Assembly (NCBI GenBank): GCA_019359595.1
Contig: JAHHGZ010000001.1
Coordinates: 1 to 64,000, forward strand
Direction of reading: 5' to 3'
Source of the DNA: Cyanomargarita calcarea GSE-NOS-MK-12-04C
GTDB lineage: Bacteria; Cyanobacteriota; Cyanobacteriia; Cyanobacteriales; Nostocaceae
DNA length: 64,000 nucleotides
The position numbers were made by a program, and so were the translations under genes. The notes beneath the pieces are model-generated. The model searched no databases, was not told the origin of the DNA, and saw only the letters and a program-made list of their open reading frames with translations. Below, one piece after another: positions 45,310 to 54,426 of the stretch. Every line of letters begins with the position of its first letter. The stretch's first letter is position 1.

Positions 45310-47382
45310 GTGCAAGAGCAAATCTCACAATCTCGGCGCTTACCTAACCAACGGTGGCAAATTTACCCACAAAAGCCTGAATTGGCGCAAAAACTGGCAG
45401 AAAGTATCCAACTTTCACCTGCCATCGGTCAATTGCTAATTAATCGTGGTTTTGATACAGAAGACCAAGCACAAGGTTTTTTAAATCCAGAGTCCCTGAT
45501 TTTGCCTTCACCGTTAGAGGATTTTTCAGATTTGGCGGTGAGTTTGGAATTGTTACATAATGCGATCGCTACACAGGAAAAAATCGCCATTTGCGGTGAC
45601 TATGATGCTGATGGCATGACTAGTACCGCTTTACTGTTGCGTAGCCTTCGTTGGTTGGGCGCACAAGTATCTTATGCCATTCCCAGCCGGATGAAGGATG
45701 GCTATGGTATTAATAAACGAATTGTGGAAGAATTTCACAGTGAAGGCATAGGATTAATTCTCACTGTAGATAACGGTATTTCAGCTTACGAACCCATCAA
45801 ACGGGCTAGAGAACTCGGTCTAAAAGTTATTGTCACCGACCATCACGACATTCCGCAACAACTTCCCCCAGCTAACGCCATCCTCAATCCCAAACTAATA
45901 GCCGAATCTTCACCATATCGCAGTGTTGCAGGTGTGGGTGTCGCTTACATCTTAGCGGTATCCCTTGCACAACAAATGCGACAATCTCAAGGTTTGGTTA
46001 AGCCACTGCTGGAACTGTTTACTTTGGGAACAATTGCTGATTTAGCCCCTTTAACTGGTGTCAACCGTCGCTGGGTAAAACGCGGTTTGCAGCAGCTACC
46101 CAAGTCGAAATTAGCGGGAGTGCAAGCGTTGATTCAGATGGCCGGAGTGCAGCCAATGGGGGGACAAGGAGAGCAGGGGGGACAAGGGGAAAATAAAATT
46201 CCTAACTCATCACTCCTAACTCCTAACTCTTCCTCTTCCCTAAAACCTGAGGATATCGGGTTTCGTTTGGGGCCGCGAATTAATGCTATTGGTAGGATTG
46301 GGGACCCTGAAATCATCATTGATTTACTGACTACTGATGATATGGGGATTGCTTTGGAGCGAGCAATGCAGTGCGAAGCTACGAATAAACTCCGTCAGGA
46401 AATGTGTCAGGAAATCGAAATAGAGGCGATCGCCAATGTTGAGGCTAATTTTGTCAACTCTCTACACAAAGACCGTGTATTAGTTGTTGTACAAGATAAT
46501 TGGCACCACGGTGTGATCGGGATTGTCGCTTCTCGCTTGGTAGAACGCTATGGTGTACCTGTATTTATTGGTACTTATGAAGATGAGGGACACATTCGCG
46601 GTTCTGCACGCTCAATTCCGGAGTTTCATGTTTTTGAAGCTTTGGAATATTGTCACGATTTGCTAGGTAAGTTTGGCGGACATAAAGCAGCCGGCGGATT
46701 TTCTCTCCCTGGAGCAAATTTAACAGCGTTGCGATCGCGTTTGAGTGAATTCGCCAATCAATGTCTGGAACTCCACCACCTGAAACCGTTACTTAAAATT
46801 GACGCTGAAACTAACCTGAGCCAAATCAACGAACATCTCTACCAACAGCTTAATGCACTTCATCCCTGTGGGATGGATAATCCCGACCCCATCTTTTGGA
46901 CACCCAATGTCCAAGTCCTTGAGCAGAAAATAGTTGGTAAGGGTCACATTAAAGTCACAGTGGCACAAACTATCGATAACCAACAGTATAAAATTAAAGC
47001 GATCGCTTGGCGTTGGGGCGACTACTTCCAATTACCGCCATTTATTGATATTGCTTACAAACTGCGAGAAAATCACTTTAATGGCAACACCAGCATTGAG
47101 TTAGAATTGCTTGGTGCTAGGCTTCCTAAACGGTCTAACCAATCCAAAACAAGTTTTGAACTTAGAGGATGCGATTACACTTGCGGCTTTTATCAAAACG
47201 GTTCTGCACGGGAATTAAGAATCAAAAATTCTGAAAGTAAAATTTTAGCTGTCCAACTAGGACATACAGTTGGTTTACTCGGAAGCAATCGTGAAGACGC
47301 GAAAGAAGTTAATATTTCAGAACCCCAGTATGACAGCATTATCCAAGCTGCACTGGAGGCATTGAGATCGGTTAACAGTTAA
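45310..47382 (+). CDS. recJ: Single-stranded-DNA exonuclease RecJ
   Basis: 690 residues, GTG start. DHH-family motifs: GDYDADGMTSTALL, TVDNGISAYEP, VTDHHDIPQQ, VAGVGVAYILA and the DHHA1 GKFGGHKAAGGFSL; the OB-fold and C-terminal domain follow. RecJ degrades 5' single-stranded DNA in recombination and repair. Residues ~279-306 are an odd Gly/Gln then Ser/Asn-rich insert encoded by the same heptamers that fill intergenic DNA, in frame between IQMAGVQP and KPEDIGFRLG. The rest looks intact, so the enzyme is probably active. Confidence 0.95.
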   Translation: MQEQISQSRRLPNQRWQIYPQKPELAQKLAESIQLSPAIGQLLINRGFDTEDQAQGFLNPESLILPSPLEDFSDLAVSLELLHNAIATQEKIAICGDYDADGMTSTALLLRSLRWLGAQVSYAIPSRMKDGYGINKRIVEEFHSEGIGLILTVDNGISAYEPIKRARELGLKVIVTDHHDIPQQLPPANAILNPKLIAESSPYRSVAGVGVAYILAVSLAQQMRQSQGLVKPLLELFTLGTIADLAPLTGVNRRWVKRGLQQLPKSKLAGVQALIQMAGVQPMGGQGEQGGQGENKIPNSSLLTPNSSSSLKPEDIGFRLGPRINAIGRIGDPEIIIDLLTTDDMGIALERAMQCEATNKLRQEMCQEIEIEAIANVEANFVNSLHKDRVLVVVQDNWHHGVIGIVASRLVERYGVPVFIGTYEDEGHIRGSARSIPEFHVFEALEYCHDLLGKFGGHKAAGGFSLPGANLTALRSRLSEFANQCLELHHLKPLLKIDAETNLSQINEHLYQQLNALHPCGMDNPDPIFWTPNVQVLEQKIVGKGHIKVTVAQTIDNQQYKIKAIAWRWGDYFQLPPFIDIAYKLRENHFNGNTSIELELLGARLPKRSNQSKTSFELRGCDYTCGFYQNGSARELRIKNSESKILAVQLGHTVGLLGSNREDAKEVNISEPQYDSIIQAALEALRSVNS
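46156..46241 (+). repeat. Heptamer repeat inside recJ
   Basis: GGGGGGACAAGG units followed by CTCCTAA heptamers, identical in kind to the arrays at 10256-10384 and 19008-19116, but inside the recJ reading frame and preserving it. Confidence 0.8.
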
Positions 47383-47413
47383 CCGTTCACAGTTAACTGT
47401 TAACTCAGTAATT

Positions 47414-47533
47414 TTACATATTACCGTTGCGAAATGCCAGTACAAAAATCACTACTGGCCCAGAGAGCATAATTAATCCAACACACACTAGTTGAAAAAT
47501 TACTTCCCAATTGATATTTGCTAAAGCTTCCAT
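47414..47533 (-). CDS. psb30: Photosystem II protein Psb30 (Ycf12)
   Basis: 39 residues beginning [19 protein letters not shown], one membrane helix, ending VLAFRNGNM. This matches Psb30/Ycf12, a small PSII core subunit next to cytochrome b559. A strong GGGAGG (47539-47544) precedes the ATG. The GDT1-type manganese transporter genes lie close by on the other strand, both linked to photosystem II biology, which may be coincidence. Confidence 0.9.
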   Translation of the reverse strand: MEALANINWEVIFQLVCVGLIMLSGPVVIFVLAFRNGNM

Positions 47534-47753
47534 TTTGCCTCCCAGTAGACCTAAAAGATTATATAACTCAGATGTCAATCTCGAAATCGATCATATCCGG
47601 CGATCGCCTCTACAATTTAATTTATTTAACAAAACTATAAGAAAAAACATCAAAACGTAAAATACCTTACTGGGTAAGGGGTAAAGGGGCAATGTCATTA
47701 ACCTTTCCTTTACCCTTCAGTTAACCCAACAATCAACAACCAACAATTAAACA

Positions 47754-48104
47754 ATGGCTACTTGGCAATGTATAAAGCACTGTGGAGCCTGCTGTCATCT
47801 TGACCCAGCAGACCGTCCAGAGTTAGGAGAGTATTTATTACCAGATGAATTGGAGCTATATCTGAGCATGGTAGGCGAAGATGGATGGTGTGTTAACTTA
47901 GACCAAAAAACGCGAGAATGTCGCATCTACGCCAATCGTCCGCGCTTCTGTCGTGTAGAAGTAGAGGTGTTCGGTGATATGTATGGTATTGAGCCTGAAG
48001 AATTGAATGACTTTGCCATTGACTGCTGTCGTCAGCAAATAGAAGCAGTTTATGGCGATCGCAGTTTGGAAATGTTGCGCTTTGACTCTACCGTCGGAGT
48101 TTGA
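47754..48104 (+). CDS. YkgJ family cysteine-cluster protein
   Basis: 116 residues. CIKHCGACCHLDP at 6-18 gives the CxxxCxxCC motif; later ECRIYANRPRFCRVE and DCCRQQ supply the other Cys of the YkgJ (UPF0153) zinc or iron-sulfur binding domain. Function unproven. It is followed about 100 bases on by two half-size manganese exporters in the same direction, and a functional link is possible. Confidence 0.9.
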   Translation: MATWQCIKHCGACCHLDPADRPELGEYLLPDELELYLSMVGEDGWCVNLDQKTRECRIYANRPRFCRVEVEVFGDMYGIEPEELNDFAIDCCRQQIEAVYGDRSLEMLRFDSTVGV

Positions 48105-48204
48105 AGAGTTTGGAGTTAGGAGTTAGGAGCGGGTTGCTATTTGTAACTAAAAATGAGAAAATGAGAAGAATATGAAAACCACATAGGGACAAGAACTACT
48201 GCCC

Positions 48205-48576
48205 GTGAAACTCGACACTGCGCCATTAAACCCATTACTAAGTAACGACTGTGACTTAATATCACCAATAGTTGCGGATATACCTGAAAAACGCGAATCG
48301 GCAGCAGTAGTTTTTGGCACTACCTTCATTACGATTTTTCTGGCAGAGATTGGCGATAAAACTCAGTTGTCTACGCTGTTAATGAGTGCCCAATCTCATG
48401 CACCGTGGGTAGTATTTGCTGGTTCTGCGGCTGCTTTGATAACCACGAGTGCCTTAGGTGTGCTTTTGGGTAGTTGGATTGCCGGTCGGATGAATCCTAA
48501 AACTGTAGAAAAAGCATCAGGAGTTATGTTGCTGGTGATTTCGGTGATGCTGTTTTGGGATGTCCTACAGGGTTAA
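48205..48576 (+). CDS. GDT1/TMEM165 half-size manganese exporter, first subunit
   Basis: 123 residues, GTG start. The hallmark E-x-G-D-K-T-Q is at residues 48-54 (EIGDKTQ), followed by two further membrane segments, giving three in all. Full-length GDT1 proteins contain two such halves; here they are separate adjacent genes and must pair. Cyanobacterial GDT1 proteins export Mn2+ from the cytoplasm (Mnx in Synechocystis; I recall similar split pairs in Anabaena). The N-terminal 30 residues are hydrophilic. Confidence 0.92.
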   Translation: MKLDTAPLNPLLSNDCDLISPIVADIPEKRESAAVVFGTTFITIFLAEIGDKTQLSTLLMSAQSHAPWVVFAGSAAALITTSALGVLLGSWIAGRMNPKTVEKASGVMLLVISVMLFWDVLQG

Positions 48577-48580
48577 AACA

Positions 48581-48871
48581 ATGAACTGGCATCTTTTAGG
48601 ATTAAGTTTTATTACAGTTTTTTTATCAGAACTAGGTGACAAAAGTCAGTTAGCAGCGATCGCTCTTTCTGGTCGTTCCAAATCAACTTTTGCGGTATTC
48701 CTTGGCACATCAGGCGCATTATTGCTGACAAGCCTTCTGGGAGCATTGGCGGGGGGAGCCGTGTCAGAATTGCTACCCACACGCATATTGAAGGCGATCG
48801 CGGCTGTGGGGTTTGCCATCCTTGCTATCCGCTTACTCTGGTTCAATAAGGAAGTGGAAGATGTTGGATAA
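48581..48871 (+). CDS. GDT1/TMEM165 half-size manganese exporter, second subunit
   Basis: 96 residues from ATG 48581, four bases after the first subunit's stop; an overlapping upstream start at 48560 is less likely. ELGDKSQ at residues 17-23 is the second E-x-G-D motif, with three membrane segments. The two genes form a translationally close pair, expected to make an antiparallel heterodimer moving Mn2+ (or Ca2+). Confidence 0.92.
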   Translation: MNWHLLGLSFITVFLSELGDKSQLAAIALSGRSKSTFAVFLGTSGALLLTSLLGALAGGAVSELLPTRILKAIAAVGFAILAIRLLWFNKEVEDVG

Positions 48872-48968
48872 TATCGCATCAATTCTTGCATCTATCTAGT
48901 ATGTGTAAATCACTAATTACATATTATTGAGTAACTTATTCGACATTAAAAACGTGATTTTTTAATAG

Positions 48969-49009
48969 TCCTCTTATAGAGGACTTTGGCTATAAGACAG
49001 GGACTTTGA
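48969..49009 (+). repeat. Two-hairpin dispersed element, copy 3
   Basis: AGTCCTCTTATAGAGGACT (48969-48987) then TTGGCTATAAGACAGGGACT. The second hairpin is incomplete here. Shares the linker with 29204-29251. Confidence 0.75.
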
Positions 49010-49123
49010 GGAGAATGCCGGACGTGAGCGCAGTCGATAAATCTGTGAATACTTAGTTTTTTTTGTGTTTTAGGTTTTAGCCGATGCGAGTTGTCCAGTT
49101 AACCATTTTTTATTAAACCCACC

Positions 49124-50068
49124 CTACGGCAAGCTCTCAGAATTACCTTTTGTCTGCCAGTCTCCTTGAAGTCCAAGTAAACCTGCAAATGTCCCCGCAC
49201 CTCGATAGAGATTCAACAAAGCTTGAGCAAGTGCAGATTTGCCCCGCAATACCCCAGGAATCATTAAAATAATTCCTATAATCATTAAAGCAATTCCCTT
49301 AAAGAATCTCATTACCTGAAGCTTTGCGGAAGGGTATAAGTCTCTTTCAAATAAACTGTATGAACTCCAACCCCAATAAGCACGTTCTAGTATCCATTTA
49401 AGATTAGTGCGAGACTTGGGTATCCATTCAGTCACAACTGCTTCATCTGCCCAGACGATTTTATTTCCTGCTTTGTGCAGTCTCATAAATAAATGCGTAT
49501 CTTCTGAACCTTTGATAGCATAACGCTCATCAAAAATCGGTTTTAGCGGATGGAGTATTTGAGTGCGAATCAGGACATTATTTGTAAATGCAGTCTGCTT
49601 TTGGTGCCCGGTTGGGAAATGTTTTGGTTCAAAAAACTTACCCTTTTTTATCCATTCCGGAACATGATTATCCTCAAAATGGGCATTAACTGGGCCTGCC
49701 ACTACATCTGCTTTATACTCTTCTTGAACTAACAATAACTCTTCGATCCAATTAGGTTCGGGGACTTCATCATCATCAATAATTGCGATGAAATCACTAC
49801 TAAGAGAGACATTAGCAATCGTTCTATTGCGAGCATAAGTAACACCTTGGATTGGCTCTACATCATATTTTAATGACCACTGAAAATTTTCTTTGATACT
49901 TTCACAAAAATCTCGTGCTGACCCTGATGAATCATTATCAACAACAATCACCTCTAGATTAGGACGTTGAACTTTGTTGAAGCTCAATTGATTAATCCCA
50001 TCTAGCAAGCGTTTCAATCCATCCGGACGTTTATAAGTTGCTATACATATAGACACTAAAAAAGTCAT
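49124..50068 (-). CDS. Glycosyltransferase family 2
   Basis: 314 residues. GT2 fold: VSICIATYKRPDGLKRLLDG, VIVVDNDSSGSARDFCE, ARNRTIANVSLSSDFIAIIDDDEVPE (metal-binding DDD) and the acceptor-side DERYAIKGSEDTHLFMRLHKAG. A C-terminal membrane helix (about 258-276, GIALMIIGIILMIPGVL) anchors it. It transfers a sugar from a nucleotide donor. Last gene of a three-gene run, 16 bases after the epimerase stop. Confidence 0.93.
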   Translation of the reverse strand: MTFLVSICIATYKRPDGLKRLLDGINQLSFNKVQRPNLEVIVVDNDSSGSARDFCESIKENFQWSLKYDVEPIQGVTYARNRTIANVSLSSDFIAIIDDDEVPEPNWIEELLLVQEEYKADVVAGPVNAHFEDNHVPEWIKKGKFFEPKHFPTGHQKQTAFTNNVLIRTQILHPLKPIFDERYAIKGSEDTHLFMRLHKAGNKIVWADEAVVTEWIPKSRTNLKWILERAYWGWSSYSLFERDLYPSAKLQVMRFFKGIALMIIGIILMIPGVLRGKSALAQALLNLYRGAGTFAGLLGLQGDWQTKGNSESLP

Positions 50069-50084
50069 ATCTTCCCCACAACTA

Positions 50085-51119
50085 TTAAGAAATCGATGGT
50101 GTCAAATATTGCACTTCCAATAAGTCGGCATCGCTACAACTGCGCTCAAGTGCGGTGTCGAGTGAATATCTGGGATTCCAGTTCAAAGTTTTTTTTGCAC
50201 AAGCATTACTGTATTGAAGCGGCTTAAACCTGGCATGCAGCCTCGTCGGTATAAATATGCCTGGTACTTTTGCCTGCCCCTTCAGCACTATTTTGTTGTA
50301 CATCGAAATCGTTGAGGCTACCAAGCTCATGACTGGCCAACTGATGGGAATCATCCGGGGCACAGAGTCCATACGTTCAGCCACCTTCTTGCCATAGACA
50401 CTTTGAGTAGGTAAGTTGTCATCAACGATATTTAGGGTTTGACCAATTGCCTCATCACGTTCTGCAGCACTGACAATTGCATCAGCACAGTTTTCGACAT
50501 AAGTCAATGGCATAATTGCATGAGAGCCGATTTTTAACCAGAGGTTGTCAGTCAATTTTCCTCCAAGACCGCTATTCCAGAGGTTATCTTTTCCATAGAT
50601 TATTCCGGGACGAACAATAGTTACTCGTGCCTTAGAATTTTGCTCAAACTCGCGGACGAGTTCTTCCTGAATTAGCTTGGTTTGGGCGTATTCATCCCGC
50701 CCGATGGGATTGGGTTCCAGGGGTGAATCTTCAGTAATTGTTCCGCCTGATGGGGTGTTGAAATAGTCATAAACCGAGAAGGTACTGATGTCAATCAGCC
50801 GACTCACATTCGTCTCAATCATGGCATTGAGCAAGTTTTCGGTCGCAATAACTGTGCCAGCAAATTGCGTATAAAAGTCACCTTCTTTCACGGCTGCCAA
50901 ATGAATGACCGCATCCACACCCCGGACGGCATCAACAATACCATCTTTCCGTCGCAAATCTATCCGGATTAACTTTAGGCTTGGGTGATTGTGCCATGCT
51001 AGGCGCTTTTCATCACTAGATGGTCGCACAACCGCACGCACTTCATGTCCTCGTCGCAGTGCTTCAGCAACGACATACTTTCCTAGAAACCCGGACGCAC
51101 CTGTTAGTAATAATTTCAT
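50085..51119 (-). CDS. NAD-dependent sugar epimerase/dehydratase
   Basis: 344 residues, extended SDR. TGASGFLGKYVVAEALRRG is the nucleotide loop, VDAVIHLAA and the catalytic Y-x-x-x-K (YAQTKLIQEEL) are present. It overlaps the upstream oxidoreductase by four bases (ATGA), showing translational coupling. Likely modifies a nucleotide sugar or lipid-linked sugar used by the GT2 enzyme downstream. Confidence 0.93.
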   Translation of the reverse strand: MKLLLTGASGFLGKYVVAEALRRGHEVRAVVRPSSDEKRLAWHNHPSLKLIRIDLRRKDGIVDAVRGVDAVIHLAAVKEGDFYTQFAGTVIATENLLNAMIETNVSRLIDISTFSVYDYFNTPSGGTITEDSPLEPNPIGRDEYAQTKLIQEELVREFEQNSKARVTIVRPGIIYGKDNLWNSGLGGKLTDNLWLKIGSHAIMPLTYVENCADAIVSAAERDEAIGQTLNIVDDNLPTQSVYGKKVAERMDSVPRMIPISWPVMSLVASTISMYNKIVLKGQAKVPGIFIPTRLHARFKPLQYSNACAKKTLNWNPRYSLDTALERSCSDADLLEVQYLTPSIS

Positions 51120-52168
51120 ATTCGATTCGCCTCTGATAATAACGCATTAACTAATCGATTTGTCCGCTCCATATCTTCAAAACTGATTGGTGGTGCTTTA
51201 CCATCAATTAGTGCTTCATAGGTTTTGTCTAAAAGAAGATGCAAACCTTCGTAGGGCGTTTTTTGCATAATCTTGCGACGAAAGTTAGTAAATGTTGCCC
51301 CAATTAAATCGCATCCGTTGACAAAATGATTAACTAACGGGGATAGCAACTCCCCAGCACGGGGTATGACACAACGGAGGTACGGCTGAAACAAATCAGT
51401 TTCTGCATAACCTTTTGAACCTCGCACTATCACGGCAAAACAATTGGGTGACGTATGACAGCTGAATCGAATCCGAGCATGTGCTGAACCTCCGATTACG
51501 ATCGCATCAAGATCGTCATACCGAAACAAGTCTCCACCACCGTGATTGCTCCATGCAGCGCTAACCCGATCGAAATCTGGGATGAAGCGTACGGTCAAAG
51601 AACATAAGTGTGTGATAAAATCATGAATTACTCCAGCCGGAAGTTTATGAATAGGATTAGGTAAGTTTTCGTCTGCGAATACTCCACCATCACGAACGTC
51701 AAGCGCTATCCGGACTTCAACTTCCTGTACCTCACCGAGAATGTTATCTGCAATTAATTTCTCAATAGCGAGGATTGGCCCGTTAAAACAGTAGTTTTGA
51801 TTTTCTATCAGCCAGCGGTTATGAGACTGCGCAAGAGTGTAAAGTTCTTTAAATTCATCGTAGGTCGGTGCAATCGGCTTTTCACAGAATACGTGGACAT
51901 CGGCTTTTAGGCAGTCTGAAGCTATCTGCTTGTGGGTGTGAGGTGGAGTCAAAATGTGTACAAAATCAGGCTTGACATCCGAAAGCATTTGGCGATAGTC
52001 GGTGTAAGCCAAGTCAGCACCAAACCGTTTCTGTGCATAAGAAGCAGAGGCTTTTGAAAGGTCGCAAACACTAACCAGATGTGTACGCTCGGATTTCGTA
52101 AGAAAGCTGAGATGCTCTTTGGATATTGCCCCTGTGCCAATTACTGCTGTTTTAATTTTTGTTGGCAT
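51116..52168 (-). CDS. Gfo/Idh/MocA family oxidoreductase
   Basis: 350 residues from ATG 52168, which has AAGGAG nine bases upstream; the longer frame starts with a TTG at 52216. AVIGTGAISKEHLSFL is the Rossmann loop and VFCEKPIAPTYDEF contains the conserved E-K-P. First gene of the sugar operon with the epimerase and GT2. Substrate unknown. A composite repeat lies just upstream and may hold or displace the promoter. Confidence 0.93.
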   Translation of the reverse strand: MPTKIKTAVIGTGAISKEHLSFLTKSERTHLVSVCDLSKASASYAQKRFGADLAYTDYRQMLSDVKPDFVHILTPPHTHKQIASDCLKADVHVFCEKPIAPTYDEFKELYTLAQSHNRWLIENQNYCFNGPILAIEKLIADNILGEVQEVEVRIALDVRDGGVFADENLPNPIHKLPAGVIHDFITHLCSLTVRFIPDFDRVSAAWSNHGGGDLFRYDDLDAIVIGGSAHARIRFSCHTSPNCFAVIVRGSKGYAETDLFQPYLRCVIPRAGELLSPLVNHFVNGCDLIGATFTNFRRKIMQKTPYEGLHLLLDKTYEALIDGKAPPISFEDMERTNRLVNALLSEANRI

Positions 52169-52223
52169 TAATACTTGACTCCTTCCGTGATTGATGTTTT
52201 GTAAAATTATCCGCAAGTAAGGG

Positions 52224-52310
52224 GTTTAATACCCCGACCTTATATAGGTCGCTCGTTTTGAGTTCGGGCCCCGTATCCACATATATAAACCTGCTCCTTC
52301 TTCCTTCTTC
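52224..52310 (-). repeat. Composite intergenic repeat, copy C
   Basis: On the minus strand: GAAGGAA units, GGTTTATATATGTGGAT, AACTCAAAACG, end GTCGGGGTATTAAAC. Closest to copy A at 6219-6322. Confidence 0.8.
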
Positions 52311-52497
52311 AAGTCGAGGCTGACGCAGAAAGATTTTTTAGTTTAGACACACTTTATAAATGAATGATACACGCGAACCCAGATTTAGCTGTGCTATCCA
52401 TCACACCCTCGGTCTTCGTGCTAGATAATAGCTGTTTCTGGTTGAAAAAAACCTAGTAATTATATTTTTACCAGGCAATAATTGATACACACAGAAA

Positions 52498-52523
52498 AAC
52501 CGCTTTCTTAAAAGAAAGCGGGT
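52498..52523 (-). terminator. Terminator of the 163-residue membrane gene
   Basis: AACCGCTTTCTT / AAGAAAGCGGGTT stem, two-base loop, followed on the minus strand by a T run. Confidence 0.75.
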
Positions 52524-52551
52524 TCATTAAAGGTTAAATTTTTCTTCCGAC

Positions 52552-53043
52552 TCAAAATTCCTTAACACACCATCTCAAAAGAGTGCCACCTGCTACCAGC
52601 TTGGCTGCTTCCAACATCCAGTAACCACCATGCAACAGATTCATATTTGCAGGAATTTCTGTTGATGTCTGAAATAAGTTCAACTGCAACCCAATGGCAG
52701 ACATTTGCGGTGTCAAGAAATAAGTATCAAGCAAACAGACAGCTAACAACAGGGCAGATAAAGCGATCGCACCAATATGCCACTCAGATTGTCTGTTGCC
52801 CAAAGCCAATACACCAGTTAACACCAAGCCGGCTGCCAATAATTCAATCCGATTAAAATTCCAGAAAATTGTATAGCCTGCGGTTGCAAAACCCGATTGG
52901 GTCATCATCCCGGAAAAATAAAGGCTGGGCATGATTATCCAGTCTAAAACCAAGCTCGCACTCAGCCAGAAGCCCAGAGTTAACATCAGCGCTGTCAGCA
53001 TCGGCGATCGCTTGAATTCAACTCTGGAAGAAATAGTATTCAT
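52552..53043 (-). CDS. Membrane protein, 163 aa, possibly DUF4149-like
   Basis: Four membrane segments (about 15-38, 60-80, 90-108 and 140-158). The start ALMLTLGFWLSASLVLDWIIMPSL and the later NFNRIELLAAGLVL resemble cyanobacterial DUF4149/TMEM205-like proteins, a resemblance I hold with moderate trust. No catalytic residues. ATG start; own terminator. Confidence 0.72.
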   Translation of the reverse strand: MNTISSRVEFKRSPMLTALMLTLGFWLSASLVLDWIIMPSLYFSGMMTQSGFATAGYTIFWNFNRIELLAAGLVLTGVLALGNRQSEWHIGAIALSALLLAVCLLDTYFLTPQMSAIGLQLNLFQTSTEIPANMNLLHGGYWMLEAAKLVAGGTLLRWCVKEF

Positions 53044-53405
53044 AATGAATAATTGCGGTGTAATTTATATAGCTATAGTGTCTAACTTTTACAGTAACTT
53101 TGACAACAAATATAAATTATCTTTTACAAAGTAGTCGTAGCTTAAAGAATATAACTATTATTGCTAATTATTAATAATACTTGTTAAGTAAATTCATTAT
53201 TGCCGCCATTGGAAAACTTGGGTATTAATTTCTACGCCTCTATAACGGAGTATCAAACTAGGGCAGGTTAATCGGCAGGCGATACACAACGTTCTGCTAT
53301 TTCTTTAACTACCGTAAGGAATTGGCGCAGCAAGATCGAATCGGTGGGGGAAAGCTGTAACAAAGACTTGATATCTGACCGTAGTCTTACTTTGATGCCC
53401 GTAGC
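53044..53405. other. Gene-free interval
   Basis: 362 bases. The part just before 53406 is in frame with the fragment below only for seven codons before a stop; no other feature. Confidence 0.45.
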
Positions 53406-53606
53406 ATGAAGCACCCGATTTGGTTGAGTTTGCATGCAGAATTAGAGGTGAATCATTTTCAAGATTCTATTCGTCCGGTGCTGACTCGCTACGATGGGGA
53501 TTCAACCAAACTAACTAGCGTAATCAAAGCCGTCGAGCGTGGGATCGACCGACACGTTCAATACTTCGAGGATCTGCTGTATGAGTACGAATCCCAAGCG
53601 AGATAG
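53406..53606 (+). pseudogene. Short fragment, perhaps of a diiron (heme-oxygenase-like) enzyme
   Basis: 66 residues beginning KHPIWLSLHAELEVNHFQDS and ending VERGIDRHVQYFEDLLYEY. The HxELExxH-like pattern and final helix recall the C-terminal end of heme-oxygenase-fold diiron proteins, which are about 200 residues or longer. The upstream frame closes after seven codons, so this is likely a remnant, though a short real gene is possible. Low certainty. Confidence 0.4.
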
Positions 53607-53649
53607 GAACCAATCAACCGAAATAGAGGTCTTCGGCATAGGAAAATTA

Positions 53650-53700
53650 ACAAAATACAAACTCCCACATAAATTCTTTCTGCGGGAGTTTGTATTTTGT
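53650..53700. terminator. Hairpin with 17-bp arms
   Basis: ACAAAATACAAACTCCC and its exact complement (53684-53700), 17-base loop. First of two consecutive strong hairpins. Confidence 0.7.
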
Positions 53701-53712
53701 CTCGCAATTCCA

Positions 53713-53763
53713 CTACAACCAATGAGAGTACTGATATGGTTGCAGTACTCTCATTGGTTGTAG
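53713..53763. terminator. Hairpin with 20-bp arms
   Basis: Left arm 53713-53732 (CTACAACCAATGAGAG and on) and its exact complement 53744-53763, 11-base loop. It ends seven bases before the stop codon of the next minus-strand gene and probably terminates it. Confidence 0.75.
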
Positions 53764-53769
53764 ATGGTA

Positions 53770-54426
53770 TTAGCCGCGCTCATCAGTTTCTTCTGCCATT
53801 ACTAGCTGCCCTTCCTTGTATGCTTGCCTGAGAGCGATCGCCTCTGCGACAATATGCTGAACGCTCAAACCTTCCTCATCCATCATTCTTTGCAAGGTAG
53901 TCCCAGTTTGCTCATCCGTCTCGTGAATGGGTGGAATTTGGCAGTAGCGTCCACCATTTTTTGTCCGTCGCCAAATACTGGGTTTTTCAGGTTTTTGTTG
54001 TTTGGTCGGATGCTGCTTTCTAATTAGAGAACGGACTGCATCTTGGGTGATTGTGTTTAAAGAAAGAAGAGCGTCGAGTACGGACTTATACTTCTTGCTG
54101 TTTTCTGCTAGCTGATATATAGTCCGAGGCTCAACTTTCGCTAAATCTTGTGGGGAAAACCTACCAAATGCGATCGCTATTTTAAGATACTTTTCTTCCT
54201 CACCTTTCCAGCCCTGGTCAAAAAGTAGCTTCTTGTACTCGGAACGCGATCGCTTATTTTTTTGGTCGGCTAACCAGAAGGCATGATGTAGAATTGTTTC
54301 GGTGGCATCAGCGAGAAGAAGGAAAGAAAAATGTTCACTCCTCTTCCTCTTACTTCCACCCACAGGAACTTCAAGGTGTTTTTGAGAGTCAGTTTGGGCT
54401 GCTACTGCGTCTTGCACTGGTGTCAT
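53770..54426 (-). CDS. Protein of unknown function, 218 aa
   Basis: Soluble, helical, strongly charged. A central part (SRSEYKKLLFDQGWKGEEEK) and a segment QDLAKVEPRTIYQLAENSKKY look like a partitioning- or DNA-binding-like helical domain, but I do not recognise a named family. The Lys-rich linker (about 135-150) precedes a C-terminal segment with GLSVQHIVAEAIALRQAY. ATG start. Strong hairpins follow the gene. Confidence 0.65.
   Translation of the reverse strand: MTPVQDAVAAQTDSQKHLEVPVGGSKRKRSEHFSFLLLADATETILHHAFWLADQKNKRSRSEYKKLLFDQGWKGEEEKYLKIAIAFGRFSPQDLAKVEPRTIYQLAENSKKYKSVLDALLSLNTITQDAVRSLIRKQHPTKQQKPEKPSIWRRTKNGGRYCQIPPIHETDEQTGTTLQRMMDEEGLSVQHIVAEAIALRQAYKEGQLVMAEETDERG

Larger units (their letters stand above)
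52169..52551. other. Gap with composite repeat and terminator
   Basis: 383 bases between the sugar operon start and the end of the next membrane gene. It contains composite copy C (52224-52310) and the terminator at 52498-52523; no gene. Confidence 0.6.
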
